NCBI GenBank assembly: GCA_007922195.1
Contig: ML682005.1
Span: 31,264,672-31,328,671, forward strand
Reading direction: 5' to 3'
DNA from: Podocnemis expansa
Taxonomy: Eukaryota > Chordata > Testudines > Podocnemididae
Length of the DNA: 64,000 bases
Each line of letters starts with the position of its first letter. Positions within the stretch are counted from its first letter, which is position 1. Shown here in pieces: positions 46,946 through 58,467 of the stretch. The notes below the pieces were generated by a model. It worked only from the letters and a program-made list of their open reading frames with translations, did not search any database and was not told the origin of the DNA. Made by a program: the position numbers and the translations under genes.

Positions 46946-48995
46946 ATGCATGTAACTATATTTATAGTAAAATTATAAATGTCAGTTGGAGAACAAATAG
47001 GATAAGAACATCAAAATAAAGTTTGCTGACACTGTTTCCAATATGGGATTAATAACTTGTGAAGAAAACTTCAGTGTTCCCTTTTGATGAATCTTTTAGC
47101 AGTACAATAGTCTGCTGTTAAACACATACTCAATCATTATAAATCATCCAGCCCTTTCATGTTTATCCCTTTGGTGAGGAAGTTTTCATGGAGGAAAGAT
47201 AATTACTCATTATTATTAGTCTTTTGAGAAATTGATGGACATATCAGGGTTAGTGTAGGGGAATATGCTATCTGATTTAAAGGAATTTGGAAACTGTATT
47301 TGTCACTGTACAGTTTCTACCCAACAAATGTTCGCCAAAATCCATAGTAGAGATGAATTATTTGTGTATGCTAGAGGACAATGTCAGAAAATATGTCCAT
47401 ATGATTATATTAAGAAAAGACCTTCTAAAAATCATGAGACTACTGATGATCTAGTTAACTCTAGTAATAGAAATGTCTTCTCAAGCAGCATGCACCAATA
47501 TAAGCATCATTGTATGATACGTCTTTAATAAAAAGCACTTTTCATCTTCAAAGTAGTGAAGAAGCTATTCAACTTCCCAATACTCCTTTCAAGTCAATTT
47601 TATAAATAGTGTGACTGAGGCAGAGGTTAAACGAACTTGATAACTAGTATTTGGAACCTGAAAGATTGTTGCTACTAGTTCTGTGGGTTGATCCGTAAGA
47701 TTATGCTGGCCTTCTAATAAAATGAAACTTTTCTTGAGCATAGATCTAAGTTATCTTAATGGACCCAAGGAATCGTCTTTGCATGTGGCTTTTGTTAATT
47801 ATACCCTGATAAAGAATGAGAGTCCATAAGAGTCTTGGAAAGAGCCAAGGAGCCAACTCTTCTGTCTCAAAAGCCACAGGTGGCTGCTGAAGTGGAACAA
47901 GAGTGCCTTGGCTCAATTTCAATACCTAATTCCTCTTGAAGTCTTGTTAGTCACACAGCTGGGAATGATTTTCTTGCTAGTTATCCTGTTAAGTAACTTC
48001 ATTTGTCAATTTCAGTGACTCATAGACCAGAATTAAGTTAAGTACCACTGGGTTGAGCCTATAGATGTCATGGGGGTTGTGCTGTGAAGGTTTTGCAATC
48101 AAAGGAAATGTTTTGAAAAGCCATCATTGCATTGTAAATTTATATTAACCTGCTGCATGTTTGACCTTATGTGCTATAAATGACAATACATGTAAGTTAT
48201 CCATAAGTAGTCTCAAGGCTTCAAATACAATGTCTCACATTTCAAAGACATCCACATAAATATTGGCTTGCATCAACTGAAAATTTTGGAAGACACAGGA
48301 ATTACATTGAACTAAAGACTGAAGCTCAAGCAAATGCATATTACATAAGATGTGGACCAACAGTTAACAACTCCCAAGGATGGAGAGTGCAGTCCAAGTG
48401 ACAGCCAAATGTAATTGGAGGGAAAGAACTGATTAGTCTTAAGCTCATTCTGATAGGACTTAGTCTTATTTTATAGGAAAATGAGATACCTAACTGGCTG
48501 TGGAGTGTATTTTTATAGATAACATACTCAATAAATCTAACATTGCAATTAGCTAAATTTAAAACACTTGTTAAAATAGTTCAGGATTGGTGAATGTGTT
48601 TAGCATTCATTTAAAGTCTCAATTGCATAGTCTGTGTGTGCCCCCAACTCCTGTATGTAATAATTGGAGGTTGGGGGAAAGAGCAATATTGCAGACTGTA
48701 TAGGGAAATGAATTAGCATTTAGGCCCTCGACAACACCGACTGGGCATGCATGGAGATTTAGGTCCTGTTTGATTTAGAATGAAAATATGCTTCACTGAA
48801 CACTAGGAATATTTTCTGTTTTTTTAAGAGAAGTGCCATAAAATCTTTAATATCCAGTTGAACAGGCATCAGATAGTATAAAGAGATTGTTCACTGTATT
48901 GTTATCCCTCTCTCCCTTTCCGTGGTGTCAGAAATCTGCATGTGTGCCCAAGATCTGATATGGATCTTAAATCCATGCTATTTCCCAAAGCTGAC
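46946..48995. other. Unassigned DNA
   Basis: An 87-codon plus-strand frame near 47265-47528 shows no recognisable domain. No repeat found. Confidence 0.4.
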
Positions 48996-49125
48996 AATAT
49001 TGTTAAGCTACTCAGAGCACCATCATAACTCCAAGTACTCCAAATACATCCATATACTCCAATATTGTAAAACTATTCAGAGCATCATCATAAACTCCAA
49101 GTACTTCAGTATACTCCAAATAACA
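48996..49125. repeat. 65-bp imperfect tandem duplication
   Basis: AATATTGTTAAGCTACTCAG at 48996 returns as AATATTGTAAAACTATTCAG at 49061. The following CATCATAACTCCAAGTACT block is also repeated. Confidence 0.85.
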
Positions 49126-49352
49126 GTTCCCAGCAATATCTCTTTGGTCATATGTACCCTATGTTGGTTTGCCATTTCAGAGGTACACCAAACTGAGCAT
49201 CCAGGGTTATCATGGGCCAATAAAACTCGACAATTGGCAGTGCCTACTAAACAGTGTCTTATAGACTTCCCTGGATCACTGCTTTAACAAAGGGATAAAC
49301 CTGGCAAGCCTACCTTGCTCTTCAAGATCATGGAATGCTCCCAAGATCATAA

Positions 49353-49440
49353 TATAAAAATGTAGGATTGGAAGAGATCTTGAGATATCATCTAATATAC
49401 TGGTCTACTGTACTGAGACAGCACCATCCAAATTTAAAAT
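49353..49440 (-). repeat. CR1 3' terminal fragment
   Basis: TAGGATTGGAAGAGATCTTG and AGATATCATCTAATATACTG resemble the reverse complement of the CR1 tail seen at 2399-2450. Short and diverged. Confidence 0.6.
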
Positions 49441-50287
49441 CTCTTAGCATTTAGATTGTGTTTCATACTGGGATACCTCTTGGTTTCCTTCGATGATTAG
49501 TTTTTGCTTTTCCTTAATTAGAGCACACACCAAATTAAAGTCCTTATTTATCTTCAACTATAGTTAATCATGCATGTTAAAGGTAGTCACAGGTAGATGG
49601 CTGACAAAATCATGATGAATCTTTACGCTAATGTCTAGGTAGAAAATGGAACTCCAAATATTATTTTTGTGCCAGTGAATTACAAAAATTCTATTAAAGC
49701 ATAATTAGCTCTGTGTGACAAAGCTCAGTTAACAGGATTTCGATGTATATTCATAAAATCTGGAGGAAGACATTTTAAATAGATGTATTCAACTTCCTTC
49801 TAAAAAAGTACAGTATATAGTCCAACAAAGTATCAAATTCCTCACTGGTGTAAACTGACATAACTATTGAAATCAATGGAGCTGCACCAAGAAAGATGGA
49901 TACCAGCAGCAAAACAATATAATACGAGAGACACTACTAGAGAATTTCTTAAAATAAAAATGTTTTAAAAGTTGATAGGGTGAAAATAGTCCCAATCTCC
50001 AAAAAATACACCCATCTAATGTGAATAATTCATTATCTGTGTGACACATGCTGTACACGGGTTTATGGGGTAATAAACAATAGGGTTGTTTTATATATTT
50101 ATTGAGATAGTGTGCTTTCGTGCACTGTCTGATAGTTTTTAATGTTCTTACCACATTCAGGATAGCTGTGCTCTTAACTTTATTGCAAAATATGAGGAAA
50201 AGAACCTTCTCAATTAGATTTTTTTAAACGGGAGAATAAAAGTTTTATGTAAAGAGTCAAATCCTCTTGATCCATATGTATAAAATC
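49441..50287. other. Unassigned DNA
   Basis: Nothing recognised. Confidence 0.4.
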
Positions 50288-50322
50288 ATACACATACACA
50301 CACATATATATATATATATATA
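50288..50322. repeat. (CA)n(TA)n microsatellite, LINE insertion point
   Basis: Alternating CA then TA runs directly into the 5'-truncated LINE copy. Confidence 0.9.
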
Positions 50323-50590
50323 CCAGGGCCTGAAAGAGGAACTAGAGCGGATGTGGAAAGTGAAGGCCAAAGTGGTCCCGGTGGTGGTAGGAGCACTCGG
50401 GGCTGTGACTCCTAAGCTGGGAGAGTGGCTCCAACAGATCCCAGGAACGACATCAGAGCTCTCTGTCCAGAAGAGCGCAGTGCTAGGAACAGCTAAGATA
50501 CTGCGCAGAACCCTCAAACTCCCAGGCCTCTGGTAGAGGACCCGAGGTTGAGGATGACACATACCACCCATAGGGGTGAGAGAGGAATTT
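50323..50590 (+). mobile_element. 5'-truncated copy of the REL-endonuclease LINE
   Basis: It is collinear with 53803-54066, with only about eight differences by eye in about 265 bp. It encodes the last 70 or so residues of the LINE protein (GLKEELERMWKVKAKVV … ILRRTLKLPGLW) and the short 3' UTR. It lies head-to-tail just upstream of the long copy. Confidence 0.9.
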
Positions 50591-50617
50591 TTTTTTATAT
50601 ACACGTAGGTGAGTGGC

Positions 50618-50690
50618 TAGTGTAGTGGTTAAGCGTGCCATAGTAGTTAAGTGCGATGCCCTTTGATACAGGAGACTGGGGCTCAAATCC
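50618..50690 (+). promoter_or_regulatory. tRNA-like Pol III promoter boxes in the LINE leader
   Basis: TAGTGTAGTGG at 50618-50628 fits the A-box pattern TRGYNNARNGG exactly. GGCTCAAATCC at 50680-50690 is close to the B box GGTTCGAATCC (two mismatches). The spacing of about 52 nt is plausible for a tRNA-derived promoter. No full tRNA cloverleaf is evident. It could be part of the element's own 5' UTR or a SINE head joined to it. Confidence 0.5.
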
Positions 50691-50897
50691 TGGTGGGTGC
50701 CTGCCTACCTTCCAAGTAGGGGTCCTTGGGCAAAAGACCCCCTAACGCCTCACTTGCCTACCTCAAATACGAGAGTGACACGAACGAGGAGAGTCAGGCC
50801 GGCTCGGACGTCGCCTGGATTAACAAGGTCCGCTCCAGATGTTGGGGAACCAGGACAATCTGATGATAAGTGGGCTACTGGAAGAAACCATAGATGG

Positions 50898-53800
50898 ATG
50901 AGACAAGAGAACCTGGAATTAATGGAATGCTACTACAACAGTAGACCTAATGAGAGGGGATATATAAAATGTATGAGGGAACTATGGATGGACAAAAGAC
51001 CAACATCCACGCTAACTAAGAAACAGCTAGTTACCCAATGCTTCAACATAGTAAAGAGGCAGCTGCTCTCACAACGTGAGATAGACCAACTCCACATTAC
51101 ATCCTGAACTCAAGAAGAAGACCCAGAAGAACAACTAGATGTGCAGCCAACACCTGAAGTTGGAAATTCACTACACCCCCCTCCATTACAGAGCACAGCA
51201 GCTAATATGAGGCACAAGATCATGGATAAACTAGCTACAGTCAACCCTTGAGACCGATCACCAAGGTTTGTTGGGGAAGTACCATCAGCTAGTATGCTAG
51301 AAGATGCCAATAGAGCCCTAATGACAATTCCCACTACCACCATAACTCAACTGGTATACGCTACAGCCTCTGTAATCCTGGAGATGCTTGGCTACACGAT
51401 CAAAAAGAACAGCAGTACATACCCCCCATGGAAAATGAGGTTGGAGGATAAGATCAAGGCAACTCGGAGAGAAGTTAGTCAGCTGGTGGAACTACAGAAG
51501 GGTGTAGAGATTAAGGATAAGACTTGGCTACTGAAAAAATACAAGGGCCTGACTCCATCTGAAGCCCTAGAGACTGCTAAACAAAGGCTCACAGCACTGG
51601 CTACCAGGCTAAGGAGATACACTAGAGAAGCAGAGGCCAAAAAGATAAATGCCCTGTTCTCCAAAGAGCCATCCAAGGTATACTCCCAACTGCAGTGCAA
51701 CAACACAATAACAGCAGAGCCACCAACAGCAGAAACTGAACAGTACTGGAAGAACATCTGGGAGAAAGAGAAGACTCATAACACCAGTGCAAAGTGGCTG
51801 CAGGACCTGAGAACAGACCACAGCAATCTCCCAGAACAGGAACCAGTCACCATCACAGTAGTGGACATCCAACAGCGGGTCAAGAACATGAAGAGCTGGA
51901 CAGCACCTGGACCGGACATGATCCACACCTACTGGCTAAAGAAAGTAACAGCAGTGCATGAATGCCTAGCAGCACAGATGAACCAGCTGCTAGCAGCAGG
52001 CTCCCATCCAGACTGGCTAACACAAGGAAGGACAGTGCTGATCATGAAAGACCCCCACAAGGGAACAGCACCGTCCAACTACCAGCCAATAACCTGCCTC
52101 CCCACAACATGGAAAGTCCTATCAGGCATCATAGCCGCCAAGCTACAGGACCACATGGGCCAGTACATGAGCACAGCTCAGAAAGGCATTGGGAACAACA
52201 CCAGAGGCTCAAAACACCAGTTGCTCATAGATAGAGCAGTCGCCCAAGACTCAAGGTCTAGACAGACCAATCTGAGCACATCCTGGATTGACTACAGGAA
52301 AGCCCATGACTCAATGCCGCACACATGGATCTGTGAATGTCTGGTGCTATACAAAGTCAACAGGACACTAAGGACCTTCCTCAAGAACTCAATGGGACTT
52401 GGAAGACAACACTGGAAGTCAACTCAAGACACCTTGCACAAGTGGCCATCAAGTGTGGCATATACCAAGGTGATGTGCTGTCCCCGCTGCTGTTCTGCAT
52501 TGGATTGAACCCCCTCAGCCAGATAATCACAAAGACTGGATACGGATACAAGTTCAAGAGTGGAACTACCATTAGCCACCTCCTCTACATGGATGACATC
52601 AAGCTTTATGCTAAGAATGAACGAGACATCAACTTGCTAATCCACCTGACACAGATCTACAGTGTGGATATTGAGATGTCATTCAGACTGGAGAAGTGTG
52701 GCTGGATGGTAGTAAAGAGAGGAAAGGTAGTCACGACTGAGGGGGTGGAACTACCAGTAGGCCACATAGCAGACATACAGACCAGCTACAAGTACCTTGG
52801 CATCCCACAGTCACATGGGAACCACGATGAGGAGGCAAGGAAGACAGCAACATCCAGGTACCACCAAAGGATAAGACAGGTCCTGAAGAGACAGCTCAAT
52901 GGGAAGAACAAGATCCATGCCATCAACAGGTACGCCCTGCCAGTCATCAGATACCCTGCCGGTATAGTGAGCTGGCCAAAGGAGGACATGGAGGCTGCCG
53001 ATGTGAAGACCCGGAAGCTCCTCACAATGTACGGAGGTTTCCACCCCAAATCCAACACCCAGAGACTGTACACCAGCCGGAAAGAAGGCGGGCAGGGTTT
53101 GGTGAGTGTCAAAGCCACTGTCCTGGATGAAACCCAGAGCATCCAGGAGTACATCAGTAAGATGGCACCCAAAGATGAGCTGCTGAGAGAATGCCTGAGG
53201 CAGCAGCAGCAGACATGGGAGGAAGATCAAGCAGAAGAAGTGCCATGGCAAGACAAGACCCTGCATGGGATGTACCATTGAAAGACAGCTGAGGTGGCTG
53301 ACATTGGGAAATCCTACCAGTGGCTGGAAAGGGCTGGACTAAAAGACAGCACTGAGGCACTGATGATAGCAGCACAAGAACAGGCACTGAGCACCAGATC
53401 CATTGAAGCAGGGGTCTAACACACTAGACAGGACCCAAGGTGCAGACTGTGCAGAGAGGCCTCAGAGACAGTCCAACACATAGTGGCAGGATGTAAGATG
53501 CAGGCAGGAACAGCATACACTGAACGGCACAACCAAGTAGCTGGCATTGTGTACAGGAACATCTGCACAGTGTATGGGCTAGACCCTCCCAAGACCAGAT
53601 GGGAGATTCCACAGAAGGTCGTGGAGAATAACAGGGCTAAGATTCTGTGGGACTTACAGATCCAGACGGACAGGCAGGTACTGGCCAATCAACCAGACAT
53701 CGTGGTAATAGACAAGGACCAGAAGACAGTGGTGGTGATAGAAGTAGCAGTGCCAAGTGACAGCAACATCAGGAAGAAGGAGTATGAGAAGCTGGAGAAG

Positions 53801-54016
53801 TACCAGGGCCTGAAAGAGGAACTAGAGTGGATGTGGAAAGTAAAGGCCAAAGTGGTTCCAGTGGTGGTAGGAGCACTCGGGGCTGTGACTCCTAAGCTGG
53901 GAGAGTGGCTCCAACAGATCCCAGGAACGACATCAGAGCTCTCTGTCCAGAAGAGTGCAGTGCTAGGAACAGCTAAGATACTGCGCAGAACCCTCAAACT
54001 CCCAGGCCTCTGGTAG
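50898..54016 (+). pseudogene. LINE reverse transcriptase plus restriction-like endonuclease, broken
   Basis: The ATG at 50898 (MRQENLELMEC) is the likeliest start. The N-terminal part (TSTLTKKQLVTQC) leads to RT motifs: KSWTAPGPDMIHTYWLKK, SNYQPITCLPTTWKVLSGII, SWIDYRKAHDSMPHTWI, GIYQGDVLSPLLFCIGL and LLYMDDIKLYAK (YMDD at 52586-52597). Then come a zinc knuckle RCRLC…H…C (about 53435-53495) and an endonuclease core QPDIVVIDKDQKTVVVIEVA. Lesions are TGA at 51105-51107 and 51249-51251, a frameshift near 52400, TGA at 53279-53281 and TAA at 53417-53419. The catalytic motifs survive, so decay is limited compared with the CR1 copy. Confidence 0.88.
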
Positions 54017-54066
54017 AGGACCCGAGGTTGAGGAAGACACATACCACCCATAGGGGTAAGAGGGGA

Positions 54067-54324
54067 AATTTTTAATAGGAGTTATATTCACAATGAGGGT
54101 AATATAGAATGTATATTAATTAACCATGACTGCATTTGTTGAAAATATAAATTTAAATAGAGCAATATAAATCCTGATGTAAAGTTCTACAGAACTTAAT
54201 AAAAAACTAAATCCTTTGACAGCTCCTTTCTTTCTTTTATAGCAAAGATGTAAGTACTACCTGAAATAACTTATGCTCATATTCTTCTGCCCTTACTCCA
54301 TAATTAATCTAACTGATTGTAAGG
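54067..54324. other. Unassigned DNA
   Basis: Short AT-rich stretch downstream of the LINE. Confidence 0.4.
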
Positions 54325-54562
54325 CATAAGGCTGGTCTACTACAGGGGGCCCCAAAGACCTGGGCTCAGTTCCCAGTTGTGTCAGACTTCTTGTGTGAAA
54401 TGGAATAAATCAGTTACTCTACCCAGTGCATGGATCTCCATCGGTAAAGTACAGATAATGCTTTCTCGCCTCAGAAGTATTTTGTCAATTCAAAATTAAT
54501 TATTGTGAGGTGTTCAAATAGTACAGCGATGAGGGCCATAAAAGTAAGTCATAGATAAATGG
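54325..54562 (+). repeat. tRNA-derived SINE, diverged
   Basis: CTGGGCTCAGTTCCCAGTTG (B-box region), AATCAGTTACTCTACCCAGT, ATGGATCTCCATCGGTAAAG and ACAGATAATGCTTTCTCGCC follow SINE order. The tail is uncertain. Confidence 0.6.
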
Positions 54563-54960
54563 TGTGAGGAACTACACAGTGGGAATAAGGGTGCCAGAAT
54601 GAGATCTTCCTGTATGAGATTGTCTATAGACTAATGGAGAAATGTTTAAAGCATGCTCATTTTGAATGTTAAACAGTGAAATCTTGTAATGCATTAAACT
54701 GGTATTTCAGCTTTGGCTCTTTTTTAAATTTTTTTCCCCAGTTTTGATTCAAACTCATGAATTTTGTTTTCAACTTGGGTTTCAAATATGCACAAGAACA
54801 AAAATCAAAGCAGAATCTGGATGAACCACATGGTTTCACGCTGAAACTGGAAATCTTATTGTTTTTATATGAAACATTAGATCATCCCAGATTCATTCAG
54901 AAGTACTGTTTTCAAAAGGAAGTTTTCTCTTATTGGGGAAGCAATTTGTGTTTTACTCTC
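54563..54960. other. Unassigned DNA
   Basis: Nothing recognised. Confidence 0.4.
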
Positions 54961-54963
54961 TAA

Positions 54964-55474
54964 AACTACATCTACACTAGTTTGAATTAACTAAGTTTGA
55001 ATTAATTAATTCAAACTGATAATGGTTAATTCAAGGTACATTAATTTAAACTAACATGGCCCCACTAGAAACCCAAATTGAACTAGCATGTCCGTGAACA
55101 GGACTTGCAAGTTTGATATAATTTAGGAAGGGTGCACCATGGAAAGTGTGGAAACATGGCACCTGAGAAGGGCCATGCCCCCACCCAATACATAGAAAGA
55201 GGAAGGCACCTTGGGATGAAGAAGGTCAAACCACACTAATTCGAACTAACTGTTAGTTTGAATTAACACGGCTTCATTGGGTTAATTTGAATTAATAAGT
55301 TCGAATTAACCATTACTTTGAAGTTACGCAAGGTTTTATAACTTCAAAGCAAGCATTCATTACTTTGAACTGAGTTCCTGAGTTCAAAGTAATGAAAGCT
55401 AGTGTAGCCAAGCATTAATTTAGTTCAAATTAATCCTTATTAATTCAAACTAAATTGTAAGTGTATACATGCCC
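54964..55474. mobile_element. Harbinger-type MITE of AGTTCGAACT-like words, TAA TSD
   Basis: It starts AACTACATCTACAC and ends GTGTATACATGCCC. It is flanked by TAA at 54961-54963 and 55475-55477. It contains the subterminal block GAACTAGCATGTCC … GGACTTGCAAGTTTG (55080-55116) shared with the other elements. Confidence 0.78.
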
Positions 55475-55676
55475 TAAATGTCCACAGTTAAAAATTCATG
55501 AGATTTTTGCTGGCGTATGAACCCCAAAACTCAGCAGGCTCTGTTTGAGTTCAGTCAGTACATAAAAATTTAAATAGCCATTTGAGACTTCTTGTATGTG
55601 CCGTGAATCCTGAAGACATGTTCTCCAGTTTCTTCCTGATCAGTTAGGCAGGATCAGTCCAAGAACTGCTTTTATC
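55475..55676. other. Unassigned DNA
   Basis: Short gap between the MITE and the LTR. Nothing recognised. Confidence 0.4.
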
Positions 55677-55681
55677 AGCAT

Positions 55682-56410
55682 TGTAGCAGGGCAATTGCTC
55701 TGCTACGATACACCAGGGTTAAAAGGGGAGTGTAGGGCACTATCCAATCAGTGACGAGCTGCTGGTATAAAAGTAGGGCAGCAGAGCTAGCTGGGTCAGT
55801 CTGCTGTGGGATCCGCAGCGGGAAGGTACTCCTCCTGGCAGACTGGCTGAGGGATCCAGCACCTTGGAGAGCTTCCAGTGGGAGCAGGTGCTCAGGACAG
55901 ACCTAAGGTGGGGCTCCCAAAAGACCAGACTGCATCAGTGTCTGGAGCAGTGGTCTGGAGGCAAGGAGCCAGGGAGCAGATGGTGGTGGGACTCTAAGCA
56001 GTGAGACTATGTGGTTGGGGCTGTGGGGAAGTGGCCCAGGGAAGTGATGCAGATGGTGGAGTAACTGGAGAGAGGCTGAGGCCTCAGTGGAGGCATTTAG
56101 GTTCCCTGGGCTGGCACCCGGAGAGGTGGGTGGGCCCAGGCCCCTCCCTGCTTCCCCAGCATGCCAGGAGAGGCATGGGTGCCAAGGTTGGCACAGGCTT
56201 ATGGGCCATAGACTGTTTTAGTGGTCAGGACAAGACTGAATGGGGCCATAGACTATTTCAAGAGCCCAGAACTGGACTCAGGAGGAGTTGGTGTGTAAAA
56301 AGGCAGAGCACAGACCACCTGGAGGGGGACCACTTGAGCTTAATTCCCCTGAAACATCACCAGGAGTGGAGTCACCTTTCAGGTGGGTGGAGTGCCACTA
56401 CCCCATCACA
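55682..56410 (+). mobile_element. Probable solo LTR
   Basis: It starts TGTAGCAGGGCAATTGCTC and ends CCCCATCACA. The flanks are AGCAT (55677-55681) and GGCAT (56411-56415), 4 of 5 identical. CCAAT at 55744-55748 and TATAAAA at 55766-55772 form a Pol II-like promoter. The start resembles the LTR at 17127 (both TGTAGCAG). No internal retroelement sequence adjoins it. The frames inside carry no domain. Confidence 0.62.
55766..55772 (+). promoter_or_regulatory. LTR TATA box
   Basis: TATAAAA about 20 bp downstream of a CCAAT motif, 84 bp from the LTR start. Confidence 0.6.
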
Positions 56411-56415
56411 GGCAT

Positions 56416-56957
56416 CAATATTCCTGTCCCATCTAGAATCAAGAAACAACTAGACCTGCAGTTGGGGTGGGGTGGGGGGTGGGGGAGAACACTGTTCAAA
56501 CTTTCCCAAACCTTACAGAATTTTTTATTTTTTGGTGCACTTCAAAGGACAGGAAACATTCAAATGTTATGTACTATTATTGTTAACAGTTAATCATCTC
56601 ACGTCTGTCCATGTGCAAGTATTTAGCCAATATGCTGTAACCCTTTTTGAATGACCATTCTGTAGATTGTGTATTAATATGAGCAAAACACACAAAGGCA
56701 GAGTCCTTTCCACAAAAAATTTGCAATGATCTTTGACCACAAAGTTATTTGCCAGAAATAGTAGCTTTGGTTAGGTACATTTTTGAGGAACTGCCTTTCA
56801 AAATTGACCCTCATGAAGAAGATATGGCACACAGTATATTACAAAAAAGAAATGTAGTATTAGAATTTTTAAACTGTAAGTATGGAGACTTTCAATTCAG
56901 AGGACTATGGGCTTAGCTTTCTAAAGTGCACCATTTGTCAATGATGTCTATACATTC
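56416..56957. other. Unassigned DNA
   Basis: A GGGGTGGGG-type patch lies near 56463-56485. No gene is seen. Confidence 0.4.
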
Positions 56958-56969
56958 AACATTTTTAAA

Positions 56970-57499
56970 TTCCAAAGAGGTAGGCATGTTAGTCTAGTTT
57001 AGCAAAACAAACGAAGTGGGATTTTCCTCCCATGAAAGCTCATGCGATAAATAAATCTGTTAGTCTTTAAGGGTATGTATATACTTACAATTTAGTTTGA
57101 ATTAAGGAGGCTTAATTTGAACTAAATTAGTGGATGTCCACACTTGCTTTCATTAGTTCGAACTAAGGAGTTCCCTTAGTTCGAACTAAGGAGAAAGAGA
57201 GTTCGAATTAACCCAATGTAGCTGTGTTAATTGGAACTAACTGTTAGTTCGAATTAACCACAGCTTTATTTTCCCTATGCAATAGCACCCCCTATCTGAT
57301 TCGAACTTGCAAGTCCTGTTCATGGACATGCTAGTTTGAAGTAGGGTTTCTAATGTGGCCGTGTTAATTCAAATTCACTTAATTTGAACTAATCATTATT
57401 AGTTTGAATTAAATTAGTTCAAATTTAGTTAATTCATACTAACCTTCTAAGTGTAGACATAGCCTAAAAGTGCCACAGGACTCCTTGTTTGTTTTGCTG
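56970..57499 (-). mobile_element. Penelope-like hairpin copy interrupted by a MITE, 12-bp TSD
   Basis: It has the head at the left (TTCCAAAGAGGTAGGCATGT), and the inverted body resumes after the MITE with AAGTGCCACAGGACTCCTTG. It is flanked by AACATTTTTAAA at 56958-56969 and 57500-57511. Without the MITE it is about 133 bp. Confidence 0.75.
57071..57464. mobile_element. Harbinger-type MITE nested in a Penelope-like copy, TAA TSD
   Basis: It starts GGGTATGTATATAC and ends GTGTAGACATAGCC. It is flanked by TAA at 57068-57070 and 57465-57467. Removing it and one TAA restores the uninterrupted family word GTCTTTAAAAGTGCC seen (inverted) at 35580-35595, which proves the insertion boundaries. Arms carry TAGTTCGAACTAA words. 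Confidence 0.88.
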
Positions 57500-57511
57500 A
57501 ACATTTTTAAA

Positions 57512-57996
57512 ATTTGGAATGGAAGCATAAGGCTTGGTGAACATTACATTTCTGTCTTTCAAAAAATAGATGATGATGAATTAGTTACCCTTATCCAAAA
57601 CAATATAAAGCATTATTCGCTCTCAATTCTGGGTTTGCTTTTGTATCATAGTGAAAATGGTTTAAACAGGAAGGTGGTCTTAGTTGGGGGAATACTTTCT
57701 CTGTGTTAGTGAAATTCCTGAAAACATGGTGTTTCATTGGTGTCTGCTGCCACCAAAAGATATCAAGTGACTCTAACACATACAATTAAATGCAAAACTT
57801 TAACATCCTTTAAATGCTTTTTAAATATTAGGAGGTATAGACATTTGACTAGTGAGAAATCAGACCTATTTTTCAAAGGAGGCAGAATTGAAAATGAAAC
57901 AAATGCATTTGTCCTGACCAGGTAATCAGCTGGCATAGTATCGCCAAAGTTCAAACATGTCCAGATGGCTAAACATCTATAGCATGAACAAACTCT
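57512..57996. other. Unassigned DNA
   Basis: Nothing recognised. Confidence 0.4.
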
Positions 57997-57999
57997 TAA

Positions 58000-58444
58000 G
58001 GGTATGTCTAAACTTAGAAGGCTAGTTCAAATTAACTGAATTCGAACTAATCGATTCAAACTAAATGATTAGTTTGAATTAAGTTAACTCAGATTAACCT
58101 GGCCATACTAGAAACCCTAATTCAAAACAGCATGTCCATGCACAGGATTTGCTAGTTCGAATAAGGTAGGGGGTGCTACTGCATAGGGAAAATCAAGCAG
58201 TGCCTAATTCGAACTAACAGTTCAAATTAACACAGCTACATTGGGTTAATGATTCAAACCAATTATTGCTAATTAAACATCAATTTGAAGGTAAACCAGG
58301 TTTTATAACTTCAAAGTTAGCTTTCATCAATTTGAACTAAGGCATTCCTTAGTCTGAATTAATGAAAACCAGTGTGGCCATGCATTTATGTAATTTGAAT
58401 TGATCCTTATCAATTCAAATTAATTTGTAAGTGTAGACATACCC
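58000..58444. mobile_element. Harbinger-type MITE, TAA/TAG flanks
   Basis: It starts GGGTATGTCTAAAC and ends GTGTAGACATACCC. The flanks are TAA (57997-57999) and TAG (58445-58447). Arms carry TTCGAACTAA and TTCAAATTAA words. The shared block CAGCATGTCC … GGATTTGCTAGTTCGA lies at 58126-58160. Confidence 0.78.
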
Positions 58445-58467
58445 TAGATGAATCCACATAATTTATA

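Larger units (their letters stand above)
50602..54066 (+). mobile_element. LINE with C-terminal restriction-like endonuclease (R4/Dong/Rex6-like)
   Basis: This is a 3.5-kb non-LTR element with a tRNA-like leader, one long protein with reverse transcriptase before a CCHC-type knuckle and a PD-(D/E)xK-type endonuclease, and a very short 3' UTR ending GAGGGGAAATTTTT. There is no AP-type endonuclease domain at the front. That architecture fits early-branching LINEs (R2, R4/Dong, NeSL, HERO) and not CR1/L1/L2. The protein closely resembles a family abundant in fish genomes, as remembered. I cannot settle the clade without a tree. Confidence 0.82.

Noticed and set aside
47265..47528. 87-codon frame as a small gene
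   Set aside because: No domain, conserved motif or splice context could be seen. The length is plausible by chance in AT-rich DNA.
50602..50700. Functional tRNA gene
   Set aside because: A and B boxes are present, but no acceptor stem or cloverleaf can be paired. It adjoins a LINE.
50602..54066. True R2 element inserted in 28S rDNA
   Set aside because: The flanks are a TA microsatellite and AT-rich DNA, with no rRNA sequence. The protein resembles R4/Dong/Rex6-type LINEs more than R2.
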